DNA of 64,000 nt from Madurella fahalii (GCA_029876055.1 CM056876.1:806001-870000); one strand, 5' to 3'. Shown: positions 1 through 10,768, counted from the stretch's first letter. Notes: generated by a model from the letters alone, not told the origin. Program-made: numbers and translations.

Positions 1-195
1 TTTATGCATTTGTCTCTACAATGGGCACCACAACGAACTCCTCCACGACACTCCCTTTAGATTTGCTGAATCAACGAGAAAGATAGGCAGAACTGGAAAA
101 TGTCTTCAGTGGGTTGAACAACCGATGATATTTTGCAAAACCGCCTTTCCCGCCTCTCTCCCCCTCGAGACAGCCGGTGCTTGCTAACACGAGCT

Positions 196-2009
196 ATGAC
201 TGGTAGGACGATGCCCCCGTATATACGCTAGCAGAAGGTACAACTAGATTTTCTCGTCCTCTGAGCAAGAGCCCCACGTTGTAGCTCGAGACTAACGATC
301 TCTACACAGGGCGGCCTGTTCATGATCCATCCGCCGCAACTCTCCTCCGCGGTGGCAAGCCCCGCGGAGGAGCACTGGCACTTCTCGAAGACACCCAGCT
401 CATCGAAACTCTTGCTCATTTCCCTCGGGAGAGAATCCCTGAAAGGTAACGTTCTATGCGAGAACCTTCAATAACGAATGTCCATTTTCTGACTTCCGGT
501 CCAAAGAGTTGTGCACGCCAAGGCGGCAGGGGCTTGGGGCGAATTTGAGTGCACTCACGATGTTTCGGACTTTACATCTGCTGCCTTTCTGAGCGAGGTG
601 GGCAAGAAGACCAAGGTCCTGGCGCGGCTATCTACGGTGGCTGGAGAGAAGGGGTCCTCTGATACCACACGCGATATCCGCGGGTTCGCGGTCAAAATGT
701 TTACAGAAGAAGGCAACTGGGACTTCGTGGGCAACGACCTCCCTGTCTTCTTCATTCGAGACCCTGTCAAGTTTCCGAGTCTCAACCGATCCCACAAGCG
801 CCACCCGCAAACCAATGTCCCCGACTCGACCATGTTCTGGGATTTCCACAACAACAACCAGGAGGGCGTTCACTGCCTTATGCAACTCTTTGGCGGGCGC
901 GGCGTCCCAGAGTCCCTCCGTAACATCAATGGCTACGGGAATCATACTATCAAATTTGGAAAACCAGAAGATGGCACGTTCAAATACGTCAAAATCCACT
1001 TCAAACCCGATGCGGGGATCAAGACGCTGGATCACTCCGAAGCTTTGCGGCTGGCGGGAGAAGAACCGGACTACCATATCAAGGACCTCTACAATGCTAT
1101 CGAGCGAGGCGAGTATCCATCGTGGACCATGTACTTCCAGGTTATGGATCCAAAGGAAGCCGAAACTTATCGGTGGAACATCTTTGACATAACTCGCATC
1201 TGGCCGCACAAGGATTACCCCCTGCGGCCCATTGGTCGACTTGTTCTCAATCGCAATCCCGACAACCATTTCCAGGACATTGAGCAGGCCGCTTTCAGCC
1301 CCAGTAACATGGTTCCCGGCATTGGACCCAGCGCTGATCCCATGTTGCAGGCCCGCATGTTCAGTTACCCGGATGCAGCCAGATACCGGATAGGTCCGAA
1401 CTATCAGCAGTTGCCATGCAATCGCGCCGCCAACGTCTACTCGCCTTTCCAACGCGACGGGCCAATGCGGGTCGATGGAAACTATGGGGCTGATCCTGAC
1501 TACGGTAAGTCGCCCCAGGCTGCTTTCAGTCGACCGTATTCCCCATGCATAAGACTGCAAGTTTCTCGCTGGACTAGTAGCTGGACTAAAAAAAAAAAAA
1601 AAAAAAAAAAGGATTGGAGAGCCCATGCTGATTCCCACTCTTTTCACTCACAGTACGCTCTTCCTTCCGCTCCCTTCGTCTAGGCCCTCCGGATGTTGCT
1701 CACGATGAGTGGGTGGGCAAGGTGACGTTGTTTTCGTCAGAAGTAACAGATGAGGACTTTGAACAGCCCCGTGATCTTTGGAGGATTTTCAAGAGCAACG
1801 GCGAAGACAAGAAATTTGCCAGCAATCTTGCGGCCCATCTTGGCAAAGCACTGCCCCAGGTGCAGGAAGCAACGATTGAGATGTTTAATCGGGTCGACAA
1901 GGAAGTCGGGGAGGCGATACAGCATGCTCTCGACCATGTGAAGAGCACTGGAGGCGCCGGGATAGAGCATGGAAAGGCCCCTCTGGTCAAGGTGACTTCG
2001 AAGAGTTGA
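196..2009 (+). CDS. Small-subunit (clade 3-like) haem catalase
   Basis: Breaks down H2O2 to water and O2. The proposed exons are 196-202, 310-445, 507-1504 and 1684-2009, which join in frame to 488 residues, the usual size of small-subunit fungal catalases. The first exon is only 7 nt (ATG ACT G), and its intron has a GACTAAC branch motif just before the CACAG acceptor. Seen directly: distal haem His in VVHAKAAGAWGEF (about residue 51), active-site Asn in GNDLPVFFIRD (about 124) and proximal haem Tyr in RMFSYPDAARYRIGPNY (about 335). The last intron, 1505-1683, carries a run of about 22 A. The C-terminus ends TSKS, so no classic SKL peroxisome signal is visible and location is open. The product is near certain; the micro-exon start is the weakest point. 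Confidence 0.93.
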
Positions 2010-3589
2010 GTACACGGGTCTGCCTCGGTACTAGCTACGGAGCGAATTTCACTTCCTATGAAGACGAAGTGCACAACCATCGTTAGTGCGTTTCAGTCCT
2101 ATAAGAAACCAACGTAGCGACCAGACGTAGAAGGTACTTCCGCGCTACGGCGCCCCCTACTGTCACGGCCGCAAAACGTGGCGGCACGCGCCAGCCAAAT
2201 TCAGCGGTTACAACGGCGCTTTTTCGACTTCCTGTACAATTATTTTCAAGTACGGAAACTTGCTCTTGTGGGCCGCCTAGCTGGGATGCAACTAAGCCTT
2301 TCTCCCGCGGAAAACGTTGACAGTTTTTATTTTCCGAGGTACAGCCATCCGGAACACCGCCTCGGTCTAATTAAACTAGCCAGGGCAGTTCAAAACCCTG
2401 ATCATGTCCTGCCAATGCCTGCCCTGAGCCAAAGAGAGGCCGATGACGGCAATGTTTACCTACTAATTAATTAGGTGCAGCAGCCTAGGCATGACACAGT
2501 TAGGCTTTCCAGTCTGCCAGCAGATGGGACACTGTGTGGTCAAGCACCAGAACGAGAATGTACCTTGGTTTTAATTACTCACACATTCGTTTTAAACCAA
2601 CTCCTGGTAATAAATATCCTCTAAATTTACATTAACTACAAATTTTTATGTCTGGCTAGATCTATGCAAAATGACTTCTCTTGCCCCCTTCGCCATCCCC
2701 CCCACCGCCCTACATATCTAGTCGCTAACCCTAGTATCGCCGGGGTTTATCGTTAGCGCTATCGTGCTACACCAACCCGTACTATCGCAACCGTCTCTTC
2801 GCCCTTGATTGCAACGCGTTACGACCGATGTATTTTACTATAGTGGGAATCGCCTAGCGGCGGCGTTGACGCCTGAGGCTCAACCCTTCTCGACGCCGTG
2901 TGCCGCGAATTGCACGAGATAGAATTGAACTGCCACGCGCGTAGCTTTCATTGATGATACGGTTAAGTTTACGGGGGCGGAACCCGGATGGGATAGATGG
3001 GGTGTGGGAAGAAGATTACTCTCCCTGTCGGGGTTTGACGCCCCGTAAAGAGATGCGCTGTTTGTCTGAATCCCGAAAAGTGGGTCGACCACGTCTGGGC
3101 GGGGGAGGAGGAGATTAACTCGGGATCTTGTTAGGGGAAGGTGCTTAAGTATGCGTAATTACGGCGAGACCACGTGGTTGTCTTACCCCGCGTTCGCAGC
3201 GTGGGAAAGGAGATATCAGGTGGTATGGTGATGGTTGGAAAGTAATGTCACAGAGCTCGATTTGGTGTCCTATCAGTGTCTGGTTACCCACCGCTGCCTC
3301 ATTTTTTTTTCCCCCCTTATCCTACTCCTTTTCCCGTTTCATCTTCTCCGCTACCATACCGCTTGGATTCCCCGCCTCCAATAGCAAAAGGCTCGTGTTG
3401 CCGAGCAAGAGATCCGGTCACCCTTCCAAGAAGCCTACATCAGACGGGTGACTGGCTTTCTTTCGTAGCAAGAGGCACTGATTTAACACCGAAAACACAC
3501 GAAGAAGGAAACAACAGCCGAGATGAAGGGAGAGACGGCAAAATAAATATGAGAGGGTGAGAATGTTAGCTTTCCAAAGTGCTAGCTGC
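2010..3589. other. Gene-free stretch downstream of catalase
   Basis: No convincing coding region. The stretch is moderately AT-rich around 2.4-2.7 kb and has a T/C run near 3301-3316. Short open frames here have no recognisable domain. It may contain old repeat DNA, but I could not name an element. Confidence 0.4.
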
Positions 3590-3955
3590 GTGGATGCGGC
3601 CGAAAGGAGGCGCTCTGCCTCCAGAGGCTCTACATCACCCACCCTTACCTCGACAAGCAAAGCATTGAGGCCGCTGAGTGGTGCCTGCCGCGAGACCCGT
3701 ACCGCTAGATCTTGGAGCAGGCCGCCTTCTAGCGGTAGCGGGAGAAACCCGATACCCTCTTGCTCTGGATTGAAGGCGGCCCCGGTACCGGTAAGGCGAT
3801 GTTTGCTTGCGACGTCGTTAACGAATTGCGATGTGCCTACGAGAGTAAGACCACCTGTCTTTCTTCTTTTACAAGGCCGGCAATAAGTACAACAATAATA
3901 ACGGTATAACCCCGTTGCACAGCCTAATGTGTTTACTTGTTGTCCAGTAGCTAGA
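3590..3955 (+). pseudogene. NACHT/NLR (STAND NTPase) gene relic with RIP-type stops
   Basis: A conceptual translation beginning near 3605 reads CLQRLYITHPYLDKQSIEA and goes on to a P-loop, WIEGGPGTGKAMFACDVVNE. This is the linker and Walker A layout of fungal NLR proteins of the HET/NACHT type. Three stops fall at 3704-3733 where the family is expected to carry Trp, Gln and Trp (contexts YR-stop-ILEQAAF-stop-R-stop-REKPD). All three are TAG, as expected from TGG or CAG after G-to-A or C-to-T change. The Walker A Lys is present but is followed by Ala instead of the usual Thr/Ser. A frameshift near 3850 is needed to follow on into FFYKAGNKYNNN. Only about 120 codons remain, with no effector or repeat domain, so this is a dead fragment. 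Confidence 0.7.
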
Positions 3956-4501
3956 GCTTATTAACTATTTACTTAAAAATACAAGCAAGTTAGCTCGACG
4001 CTATATTAAGGTATTTGGGTTTGGTATACATTGTATTACATTTTCTTTAGCTTTTTATAGGACTCAAACTAGGAAGCTAACAATAGTGTAAAACCAATAA
4101 CAGCTGAAAAAGCCGCTATTACTATCAGTCAGTGAGTTGGCCAGAGCCAGGAGCAGGGCCAAGGTCAGGAACAGGGTCAAGGCCAAAGGTAGGGCCCTAT
4201 AGCCGAGGAAGTGCTGAAGAGGGTTTGTGGGGAGCGTTGGAAAAGATAGGACGAAGGCTGACCTACTAGGCTAGCCGACGAGAGATCTCTCGAACTACTA
4301 TTTACCGACAAAGCTCCTTGCTAGTATAGGCTTGAACAGGGACTATCAGCCTCCAGAACTTTCTGTTTCAGCAGGGGTTTCTAGACCTCTCTACTCCCTA
4401 CTATAGCTGTAGGGAAAGCTAGGAAACGGTAGAGTACCTTGTTTTGTGGTACCCAATACCGCTGAAGCCTAGAGCTTAGCTAAGGACAGAAATTCGAACC
4501 C
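3956..4501. repeat. AT-biased degraded repeat DNA with a short duplication
   Basis: No gene. The DNA is A/T-rich to about 4135, then has a near-duplicated segment (CAGGAGCAGGGCCAAGG then CAGGAACAGGGTCAAGG, about 4148-4183). It lies between the NLR relic and repeat R2 and is probably RIP-eroded transposon DNA. Confidence 0.4.
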
Positions 4502-4919
4502 ACTGGTGAGTTGGGGAAAACTGTCCCCAGAGGGCGGCGTCCCTCTTGTCAGAGGGCCACACTTACTAGGATGGCACCCTGGGGGCTGGAACTTGCCGTA
4601 GACCCATTTTTCTTTTACACCAAAGTAGAGCCGTCCTGGCCATTGCTCCTTAGACAGGACAGCCAATTCAGCACTCTTTTCCGCACATGTTGCAGGCTCA
4701 ATTGACGAGCTTTCTTTATATACAAAGCGATGTCCCCCTGACCAGAGGGAGCACTATCTGCACATATTGTTCTGACTTTGTTTAAGCTACAGAGACCTAA
4801 TTTGTGGTGGTATCGCCTGACCTGTCTTGTCTATCTTGTCTGCCTGGCATTTTGGCCGCCTTTGCCCTCCCTCGTGTTTTGATGGGTATATGAGTATAGA
4901 TGTGTATTTGTGCACCATT
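4502..4919 (-). repeat. Dispersed repeat R2, copy A
   Basis: About 420 bp that reappears, reverse-complemented, at 55023-55446. Shared landmarks read on this strand include ATGGTGCAC/AG, a stretch on a CCACCACAAATTAGGT theme, CAATGGCCAGGACGG and GGCAAGTTCCAG. The two copies differ mostly by transitions. No intact frame spans it. Copy B lies next to a Tc1/mariner relic, so R2 may be part of a larger transposon. Confidence 0.7.
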
Positions 4920-4999
4920 CTACTGGGACCTTAGCCTTGTATTTCAGGCTGTTGAGGAAGGGTTTGGGCTGGCTGATAGATTCGGATTGCTTGATGGAA

Positions 5000-5136
5000 T
5001 ATAACCTAGCTCGACTAGACCATTTTCCTTTATATTTAAACCATTCCTTAGTTCCACTGCAGTAGATAGATTCTCAAGACTTCAACACCTTGACAGCACT
5101 TCCCACGACCTCTGCCAAGCTCCTACACACGTGACA
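5000..5136 (-). repeat. Dispersed repeat R1, copy A
   Basis: Read on the minus strand it begins TGTCACGTGTGTAGGAGC and includes ATCTATCTACTGCAGT and AAATATAAAGGAAAATGG. The same series occurs at 26603-26755, and its distal part is related to 39770-39860. The TGT start suggests an LTR end, but no matching CA end or target duplication was found. Confidence 0.6.
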
Positions 5137-5593
5137 GTTTTTTAGTGGACCGGTAATTCATGTTTGAAATATTGACTTTATTTTATATAGATTTGTGATA
5201 AAGTATTTGATAAGCGAGTCGTATAGTTCCCACCACCCTACAACAACTATCCTCAATTACAAAACAATAACACTAGGAACTAACTATAATTACATCAGAA
5301 ACAGCTGAATCTGACGATTCTGCAGCCTCCTTACAAGTACGGGCATTATGGCCAGGCTTGCCACACACACTACAGCACCATATCTTCGTACGGCCCCCCC
5401 TGTACTACTACCACCCGGCTGTATACCTTCAACTACCTCCTCACCTCCATCCTTCTGGGCCAGTAGATCGTGTACAACCTGTACAGTAAGTGATCCTCCA
5501 AGCTGTACGCGTGTTCTTTTGGCTCTCCGGCGCTTGCTTAGCGCTTCGTTGGCCTTGCGGAGTGAAGAAACCTCTGTACGAAGAAGAGCTACC

Positions 5594-6217
5594 TGTGAGG
5601 ACAGGCTGAGCGGGCCGGCGTGAGGCGCGGTCCAGAAGTCTCGGAGCCGCAACGTAAGCGAGCCTCAGAAGCAACAACGGCACTAAGCTGTAATGGCATA
5701 AATAGCGCGTCAGATGAGCGTCGAAGGAGCGCACTAGCAAGGAGGACAACAAAACAGCAGAGCGGGGAAGTAAGCCTTAGCGATGTCGGATGCACAGCAC
5801 CTCTGAACGTTCGGAGTTAAACTTGGGATGGAAATTCAGATGTAAATTGAGGATGTCTTGTTTTCTTCCTTGTCTAACGGAGGTGAGCCTCCTTCTTATT
5901 CCCAATTTCCTGGACCACGGAGACCCGGGTTAACGGGTCTCCGAGAGATCGGATCACACTTATCCGAGACGCACTAATCCGGATCACACTGATCCGGGTT
6001 CGTGTTTTGCAGATCCAGGATCCAGCTTCTTGATCCTTTTGACAAGCGATACTGTCACGGGCATAAGAAGGAGAGCGGGAGACAAAGCTTAGGAGGGAGG
6101 CAGAGTTCAATGAGACCATCATCCCAGCCCTAACGAGTACTCTACTCCTACGTTGCGTGTGCACTGCTCGTACCCAGTCACTCTGGTCTTACTATCCTTG
6201 GATCCTTGATCCTCACA
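5594..6217 (-). repeat. Solo LTR family A, copy 1 (inside P1)
   Basis: Bounded by TGTGAGGA and TCCTCACA and flanked by 5-bp target duplications CTACC (5589-5593) and CTACT (6218-6222), which differ by one C/T. Removing LTR-B and one copy of its duplicated target leaves 358 bp, close to the 360-bp copy at 59459-59818. TG...CA ends and a 5-bp duplication are typical of Ty3/gypsy-type LTRs. No internal retrotransposon genes adjoin it, so it is a solo LTR. Confidence 0.85.
5784..6044 (+). repeat. Solo LTR family B, copy 1 (inside LTR-A)
   Basis: This 261-bp unit runs from TGTCGGATGCACAG to CCTTTTGACA. It is flanked by exact 5-bp duplications AGCGA (5779-5783 and 6045-6049). A second copy lies at 57059-57322. 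Inside are a palindrome on GAGACCCG...CGGGTCTC and three related units of the form CACTNATCCG (about 5952-5996). Confidence 0.87.
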
Positions 6218-7667
6218 CTACTTCGTGCATTACAGCCGTTGTACTCTTTGTTAGTTGGTCTACTGCAGCTAATATTGAAGTCGGGGAGCTGTTTTGGTGG
6301 TTGGCAATACGGGTCTTTATAGCCGTTGACTATGCGTTGGCTTCTCGGGGGTTATGTGGTGTCTGGAAAACCCAAGGTTGTGCTGTACTTGGCTGTGATG
6401 CTAGGGGTATTGGCGTACGAAGCTGTACATCCAGAGTAGAAAGTACCCTCTTAGGATCGTACGGTATAAGGCCGGCCCCTAAAAAGCTACCCTGTATATT
6501 GCTCTCTGTTATAGAGGCAAAGAAGGCCTCGCGGAAAACGCAGAGGAACTCGAGCTTGCTGACGTAGTTGATATGTATGCGTATTAAGTCCTCGATTTGG
6601 CGACTGTATACCTGCTTTAGTGGCCCGAAGCAGCCAATATCGAGTGGCTGGCACTTGTGGGAAGAGTGGGGAGGCATGTAGAGTATGATAATGTTGTTCT
6701 ACTTGCAGTAGAGCTCGAACTTAGTCGAGTGGTGGCTTTCGTGGCTGTCGAGGATCAACAACTGGTATGTACCCTTTGTACGGGATTTTGTATAGTAATC
6801 GAAGTGCTTGATCCAATCTAGGCCTACTGCATTGGTAGTCCAGCTATTATCGGTAGTTGCAATACGCCAGGTAAGTAGAAGATTGCACTCCCGGTACCAG
6901 TTACTAAGGTGGTATTGTGTAGCCAAGATGATGAACGGTGCGATAGCCCAACCAAGAATGTTAATACCCTGGATCACTGTTGCCCACTCGCGGTTGCTAG
7001 GCCTGGCTAGCTTTGCCTTGCTATAGCTATCAGAGGTTGTAACAACTATACCTGCGAAGATGATCCCCATCATAAACCCAGTCTCGTCGAGGTTGTAGAT
7101 ATCGTCATCTACAATACCGTACTTGGCCCTGGTATTCTGTACAAGTGCAAACTACTCGCCAATAACCTTTGGATCCTCGTAATTGGCCCTCTGGTAGTCG
7201 ACGTGCCCAACGGATATTGAGCTTTGGCTGGCGTTTGACAAAGTTGTGGGCCCATCGCTTGCCAACAGGGGGCGCGTCGTATACGCGTAACAGTTGGTTG
7301 GCTATATCTTCCACACCAGACAGTCTAGGTGGAAATGCACGTAAAACTAGCTCAATAATATATCGAACAATAGCCTCCTCTTCAGAATCAGTGAGCCGGC
7401 GTGAGTTGGCTGGAAGATCGCGTCGTGCAGGCTTGCCAGCACGTCGGTCAGAGAGGGTCATAGGCGGTACATTGTAGAACGTAGCTGCAGCTCGGAGGCT
7501 TAATTTTTCATCGTTTTGATGAGCTTCGAGGGCCAAGAGTATCCTGGCTTCCTTTGAAGTGGAGGCATATTGGGTTGTGGAGAAAATTGATGTTAGGTGA
7601 AAAGAGGACGCGTTGTGGTGGGGACTGTACGACTCGCTTATCTGTACGACTCGCTTATCAAATACGT

Positions 7668-8252
7668 TAATTATCGCAGGCCAAATGCTTGCAACGTCCG
7701 CAGACTCATTCAAAAGGCAAATGTCAGGTGACCTGTATCTACCACGCTTGGGCTACAAAGACTTACACTAGCCCCGGCCCAAGCCAGCGACCTTGCCGGG
7801 TGAATGAGGTTGTGTGCCAGAGACTAGCTGTGGCGTCTTGCACTAGCAGCTGAGGATCATAGACAGCAATAAAGATCAACAAGGGTAACTTTCAAGTATT
7901 GTAACAAGCAGTTGAGAATCCGCTTTGGAAGAGGTGTGAATAAAACAAAGAACCGTCAAACCTCGTTATGTATATCCTATAGTAGGTCAGGGGTGTATAG
8001 TAGTGTTCGAAGTCGAGATTTTGTGCCAGAGCAGGAAGCATAGTCGCCGTTCTTATCCCCATTCGTACTAGGGCCCGGCAGAAGTCAATCACTTAGTATA
8101 GAGATGCTGCATATATTTGAACGATAGACTGACCCAGTTGTCGCTCGTAGACTCCAAGAAGGGACTCCCTTGAACATTAGAAGGCACTGAAGTGCCTGCA
8201 GGCACTCTATTATTTGGGTCCCTGGTATGTTCCACCCACTCCAAGTTAGGTG
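7668..8252. other. Gene-free spacer after P1
   Basis: Contains no supported gene. A 16-bp perfect palindrome, AGTGCCTGCAGGCACT, sits at 8191-8206 and is preceded by a partial copy of the same motif. It is close to the 3' end of the minus-strand DJ-1-like gene, where it could form a transcript hairpin, but that role is speculative. Confidence 0.4.
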
Positions 8253-9456
8253 CTAATTAATAATCTCCCTCGCGATTGGAGGAAGTTCCGCAAAATGGGA
8301 AACATGCTTATTCGTATGTGCGGCCATAGCGCCTTGACCAGAACACTCGAACTCGTATCCAACAGGCCCAACACAGTCGCCTAGAGAGCGGCCCTTATCA
8401 GCTCCGGGAACCTGACAATAAAAGATTAGCACTAATCGCCCGCGCAGAACGCACTAGTAGTTACCGAGTTCACCGTCCGGGGGCGGGACGACCAACTTCG
8501 GCCATATAGATACGGCAGTGCTAATATGAAAACCCCAACACTCACATCGTGCACGACCGAATACGGATCCCAGCGCTCGTCCGTGTGCGGCGGGTGCTCC
8601 AGGGCGTTCATGACGGGGTCAACGGCGGCGGGGCCGAGGAGCCTGCGGAAGAAGGCGTAGGCCATGTCGATGCCGGCCGACACGCCGGAGCTGGTCCAGA
8701 CCTTGCCGTCCTCGGTCCACCGCGCTGTCGGCACCCACTCGACCTCCCCGTCCCCGAACTGGGTGACCCAGGCCCAGGCGGCCTTGTTGGTCGTGGCGCG
8801 CCGCCCCGCCAGGACTCCCGACTTGGCCAGGAGGCCCGCGCCGGTGCACACACTGAGCAGGTACTGCAGCTCGTCGAACCGCGAGACGATGAAGTCCTCG
8901 ATCGTCGTGTCGTTGTTTTCATGCAACACGCGGGTGCCTTGCCCGCCGGGCACGAGCAGAAGGTCCAGCGGGGGCGCGTTGGCGAAGGTGTGCGTTGCTA
9001 CAAACCGGGGCGCCTGGACAGGGTAGATAGCGGGTGGGAGATTCGGGTTGGGCGGGAGTGGATTCTTGAGTGGCGGAGCGCGGGCCCAGACGGGGCCGGT
9101 TTCTTTCCAGAGGGTCGAGAGTGTCATGTTGTGACGGCCCGAGAGCTACGTCGTTTTGTAAGTGCCGCTTTCCATTTTCTTATCTTTCCCCTCTGTGAAA
9201 TGTGGAGGGAATACTTACTACCTGGATTATGTCTAGTGGTCCAATAACATCGAGGGGTTGAAATCCGGGGAATAATACCTGACTTTGGGTCAGCCGTTGT
9301 GCCTTGCGGGGAATGACGAATGTAACAAAAAGAAGAGGCTGATCATACGACGCCCACAGATAGGACCTTTGTTGGGTCATAGTCATTTTGCCCGGCTGAC
9401 GCAAGAGTGGTGACAAACAAAAGGATGTTGAGTAGGGCAACTGTCTTGCTTTTCAT
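8253..9456 (-). CDS. Secreted DJ-1/PfpI family protein
   Basis: A class I glutamine amidotransferase-like protein of the DJ-1/PfpI superfamily; related fungal proteins are often labelled isonitrile hydratase-like, but the substrate is unknown. Four exons read in frame: 9456-9349, 9278-9222, 9145-8546 and 8411-8253, giving 307 residues. The N-terminus MKSKTVALLNILLFVTTLAS is a clear signal peptide. Core motifs follow: VLFPGFQPLDVIGPLD, then LLLVPGGQGTR and the nucleophile-elbow cysteine in LSVCTGAGLLAKSG (about residue 155). Introns start GTATGA, GTAGTA and GTGAGT and end CAG, TAG and CAG. Exon 4 (53 codons) rests on an open frame after a TTGTCAG acceptor; without it the frame runs on 38 codons into the intron. 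The family call is firm, secretion likely and enzyme activity unproven. Confidence 0.88.
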
Positions 9457-10261
9457 GGTGAGGTTGAGTAATCCCTTGTCGCAAAAGAGACACGGGTGTC
9501 GGCGGTTAGAGTTTTTGGTTCACTGTGCAATTTCGTGTGCTAATAGTGGTTATCGATCATGATGTACACGAGCTCTGAGCTTCCGATTGAGGGCCATATA
9601 TACTAATTCGCGGAAAGGAGACGTGGATCTCCCCCGCTTTGCTAATGCTCGTCCTTACTGCCCAGCTTCGAAGGTTACAAGTCATGTGGCAGATATGAGC
9701 ACGTTTAATTAGTGTCTAGGAATTTGCTCCCTTCTATCTGACGGTGACATGTCCGTAACATCGACGATGGACGGGCCATTCAACGTAACCCGGGCCATGC
9801 TTACCGGCTCAGCTCACATTATCCACCTTCCTCTCTCGGCCGCCTAGTCTCTGCGTAGTATATCAACAGGCACTGAGCAAGTTTGCGCAGGATGAGCGGG
9901 CGTCTGAGTGTCGAAAACCTACGGCGAAAGTCCAATCCGACTAATACTCGTTCCGAGTTACCTACCTAAATAAAAGCGGAAGCTGGCGCGGAATTGCACA
10001 CGAGCGTTGAAAGTCCGGTAATAACTTGCGCAATTCCCATTCTCGCCCAAACTCATACAGCTCTAGCGGACAGGTCCTACATCAGGATTTTACTCGACAA
10101 TTGAACGTCTTCCCTCGGAATCTTGTTTTATCAACTACCTGCTCGGAGGACCCCGTTCCTGGGCCAATGCAGAAGGTACATTGATTCACAAATGATATGG
10201 AGGACGACCGGTGCCGAGAGTAATACAACATCCGCGATCGCACTCCCGAGACCAATCCCGG
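9457..10261. other. Intergenic region
   Basis: Spacer between the DJ-1-like gene and the small secreted-protein gene. It holds the 5' region of the former and the 3' region of the latter. I see no further coding signal. Confidence 0.4.
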
Positions 10262-10768
10262 TCAAGCACCCCAGCCCTTCCAGGGAAGCTCCACCACCAA
10301 CGACCCGGGCGGTATACAGATGCCTGCCCCAGTAAATTCGTCCTGGTACGCAAAGTCGATCTTCGGGTTGAGGAGGCAGTCCCACCCACTCTTGCACTTG
10401 GGTTCCTTTTTCCCGCCACATGTGAGCACGGCGGCCATGCACCTCCCGGGAATGTCGGTGATGGGCGAAGTGGCGTTGTAGACGCACACCTGGCCGATCG
10501 GGCACAGGTTGGGAGAAGCTGTCTTTCCGCCGCACGACTGGAGGACGCAAGTCCCGGGGAAGTCGGCCGAGTTGGGCGGCTGCGTCGGTGCGCATACCAA
10601 GCCTTCGGGACACGGGTTGAGCTGCGGGGCGAAGCCGCCGCAGTGAGCTGGCGGGCTTCGAGCGGGAGCCGTCGCGTCCGATGGCGGCGATATCGTGGAC
10701 GACGGCTGGCCTGGCGGGAGCGCCAGGGCAAAATAGAAAATTCCAGCGGCGGCAAGGATGAATTTCAT
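10262..10768 (-). CDS. Small secreted cysteine-rich protein with three internal repeats
   Basis: A single exon of 168 residues. The N-terminus MKFILAAAGIFYFALALPPG is a signal peptide, followed by a Pro/Ser-rich linker to about residue 40. The rest is three tandem units of the pattern CGG-x(5-9)-C-x(4-6)-C-x(13-19)-C, ending FPGTC, IPGRC and GAGIC, so there are twelve regularly spaced cysteines likely to form disulfides. A 14-G run (about 10791-10804) lies just upstream of the start in the promoter or 5' UTR. I cannot assign a named family; the spacing recalls small disulfide domains of fungal surface or effector-type proteins. No GPI tail is visible, so it should be released or wall-bound. 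Confidence 0.8.
   Translation of the reverse strand: MKFILAAAGIFYFALALPPGQPSSTISPPSDATAPARSPPAHCGGFAPQLNPCPEGLVCAPTQPPNSADFPGTCVLQSCGGKTASPNLCPIGQVCVYNATSPITDIPGRCMAAVLTCGGKKEPKCKSGWDCLLNPKIDFAYQDEFTGAGICIPPGSLVVELPWKGWGA

Larger units (their letters stand above)
5201..7667 (-). mobile_element. Fot1/Pogo-type DNA transposon P1, interrupted by nested LTRs
   Basis: The ends carry terminal inverted repeats (AAGTATTTGATAAGCGAG at the left; reverse complement ACGTATTTGATAAGCGAG at the right) flanked by TA, the usual Pogo/Fot target. Without the 624-bp LTR insertion and its duplicated target the element is about 1.84 kb, matching P2. The transposase reads right to left: a psq-type HTH followed by a CENP-B-type HTH (about 7565-7180), a DDE region with LLILDSHESHHS and QPLDIGCFGPLK, and a C-terminal part near 5300-5590. 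Stops at 7152-7154 (TAG for Trp) and 6699-6701 (TAG for Gln) are identified by comparison with the sense codons in P2. It is a dead copy. Confidence 0.9.

Noticed and set aside
628..1647. 339-codon antisense frame inside catalase
   Set aside because: It is the mirror of a strongly coding region; the sense strand has all catalase residues.
5594..6217. Interpretation of LTR-A as a MITE or Ginger-type DNA element
   Set aside because: TG...CA ends with 5-bp duplications at two loci fit an LTR better. The inverted terminal match is only about 8 bp, as normal for LTR ends.
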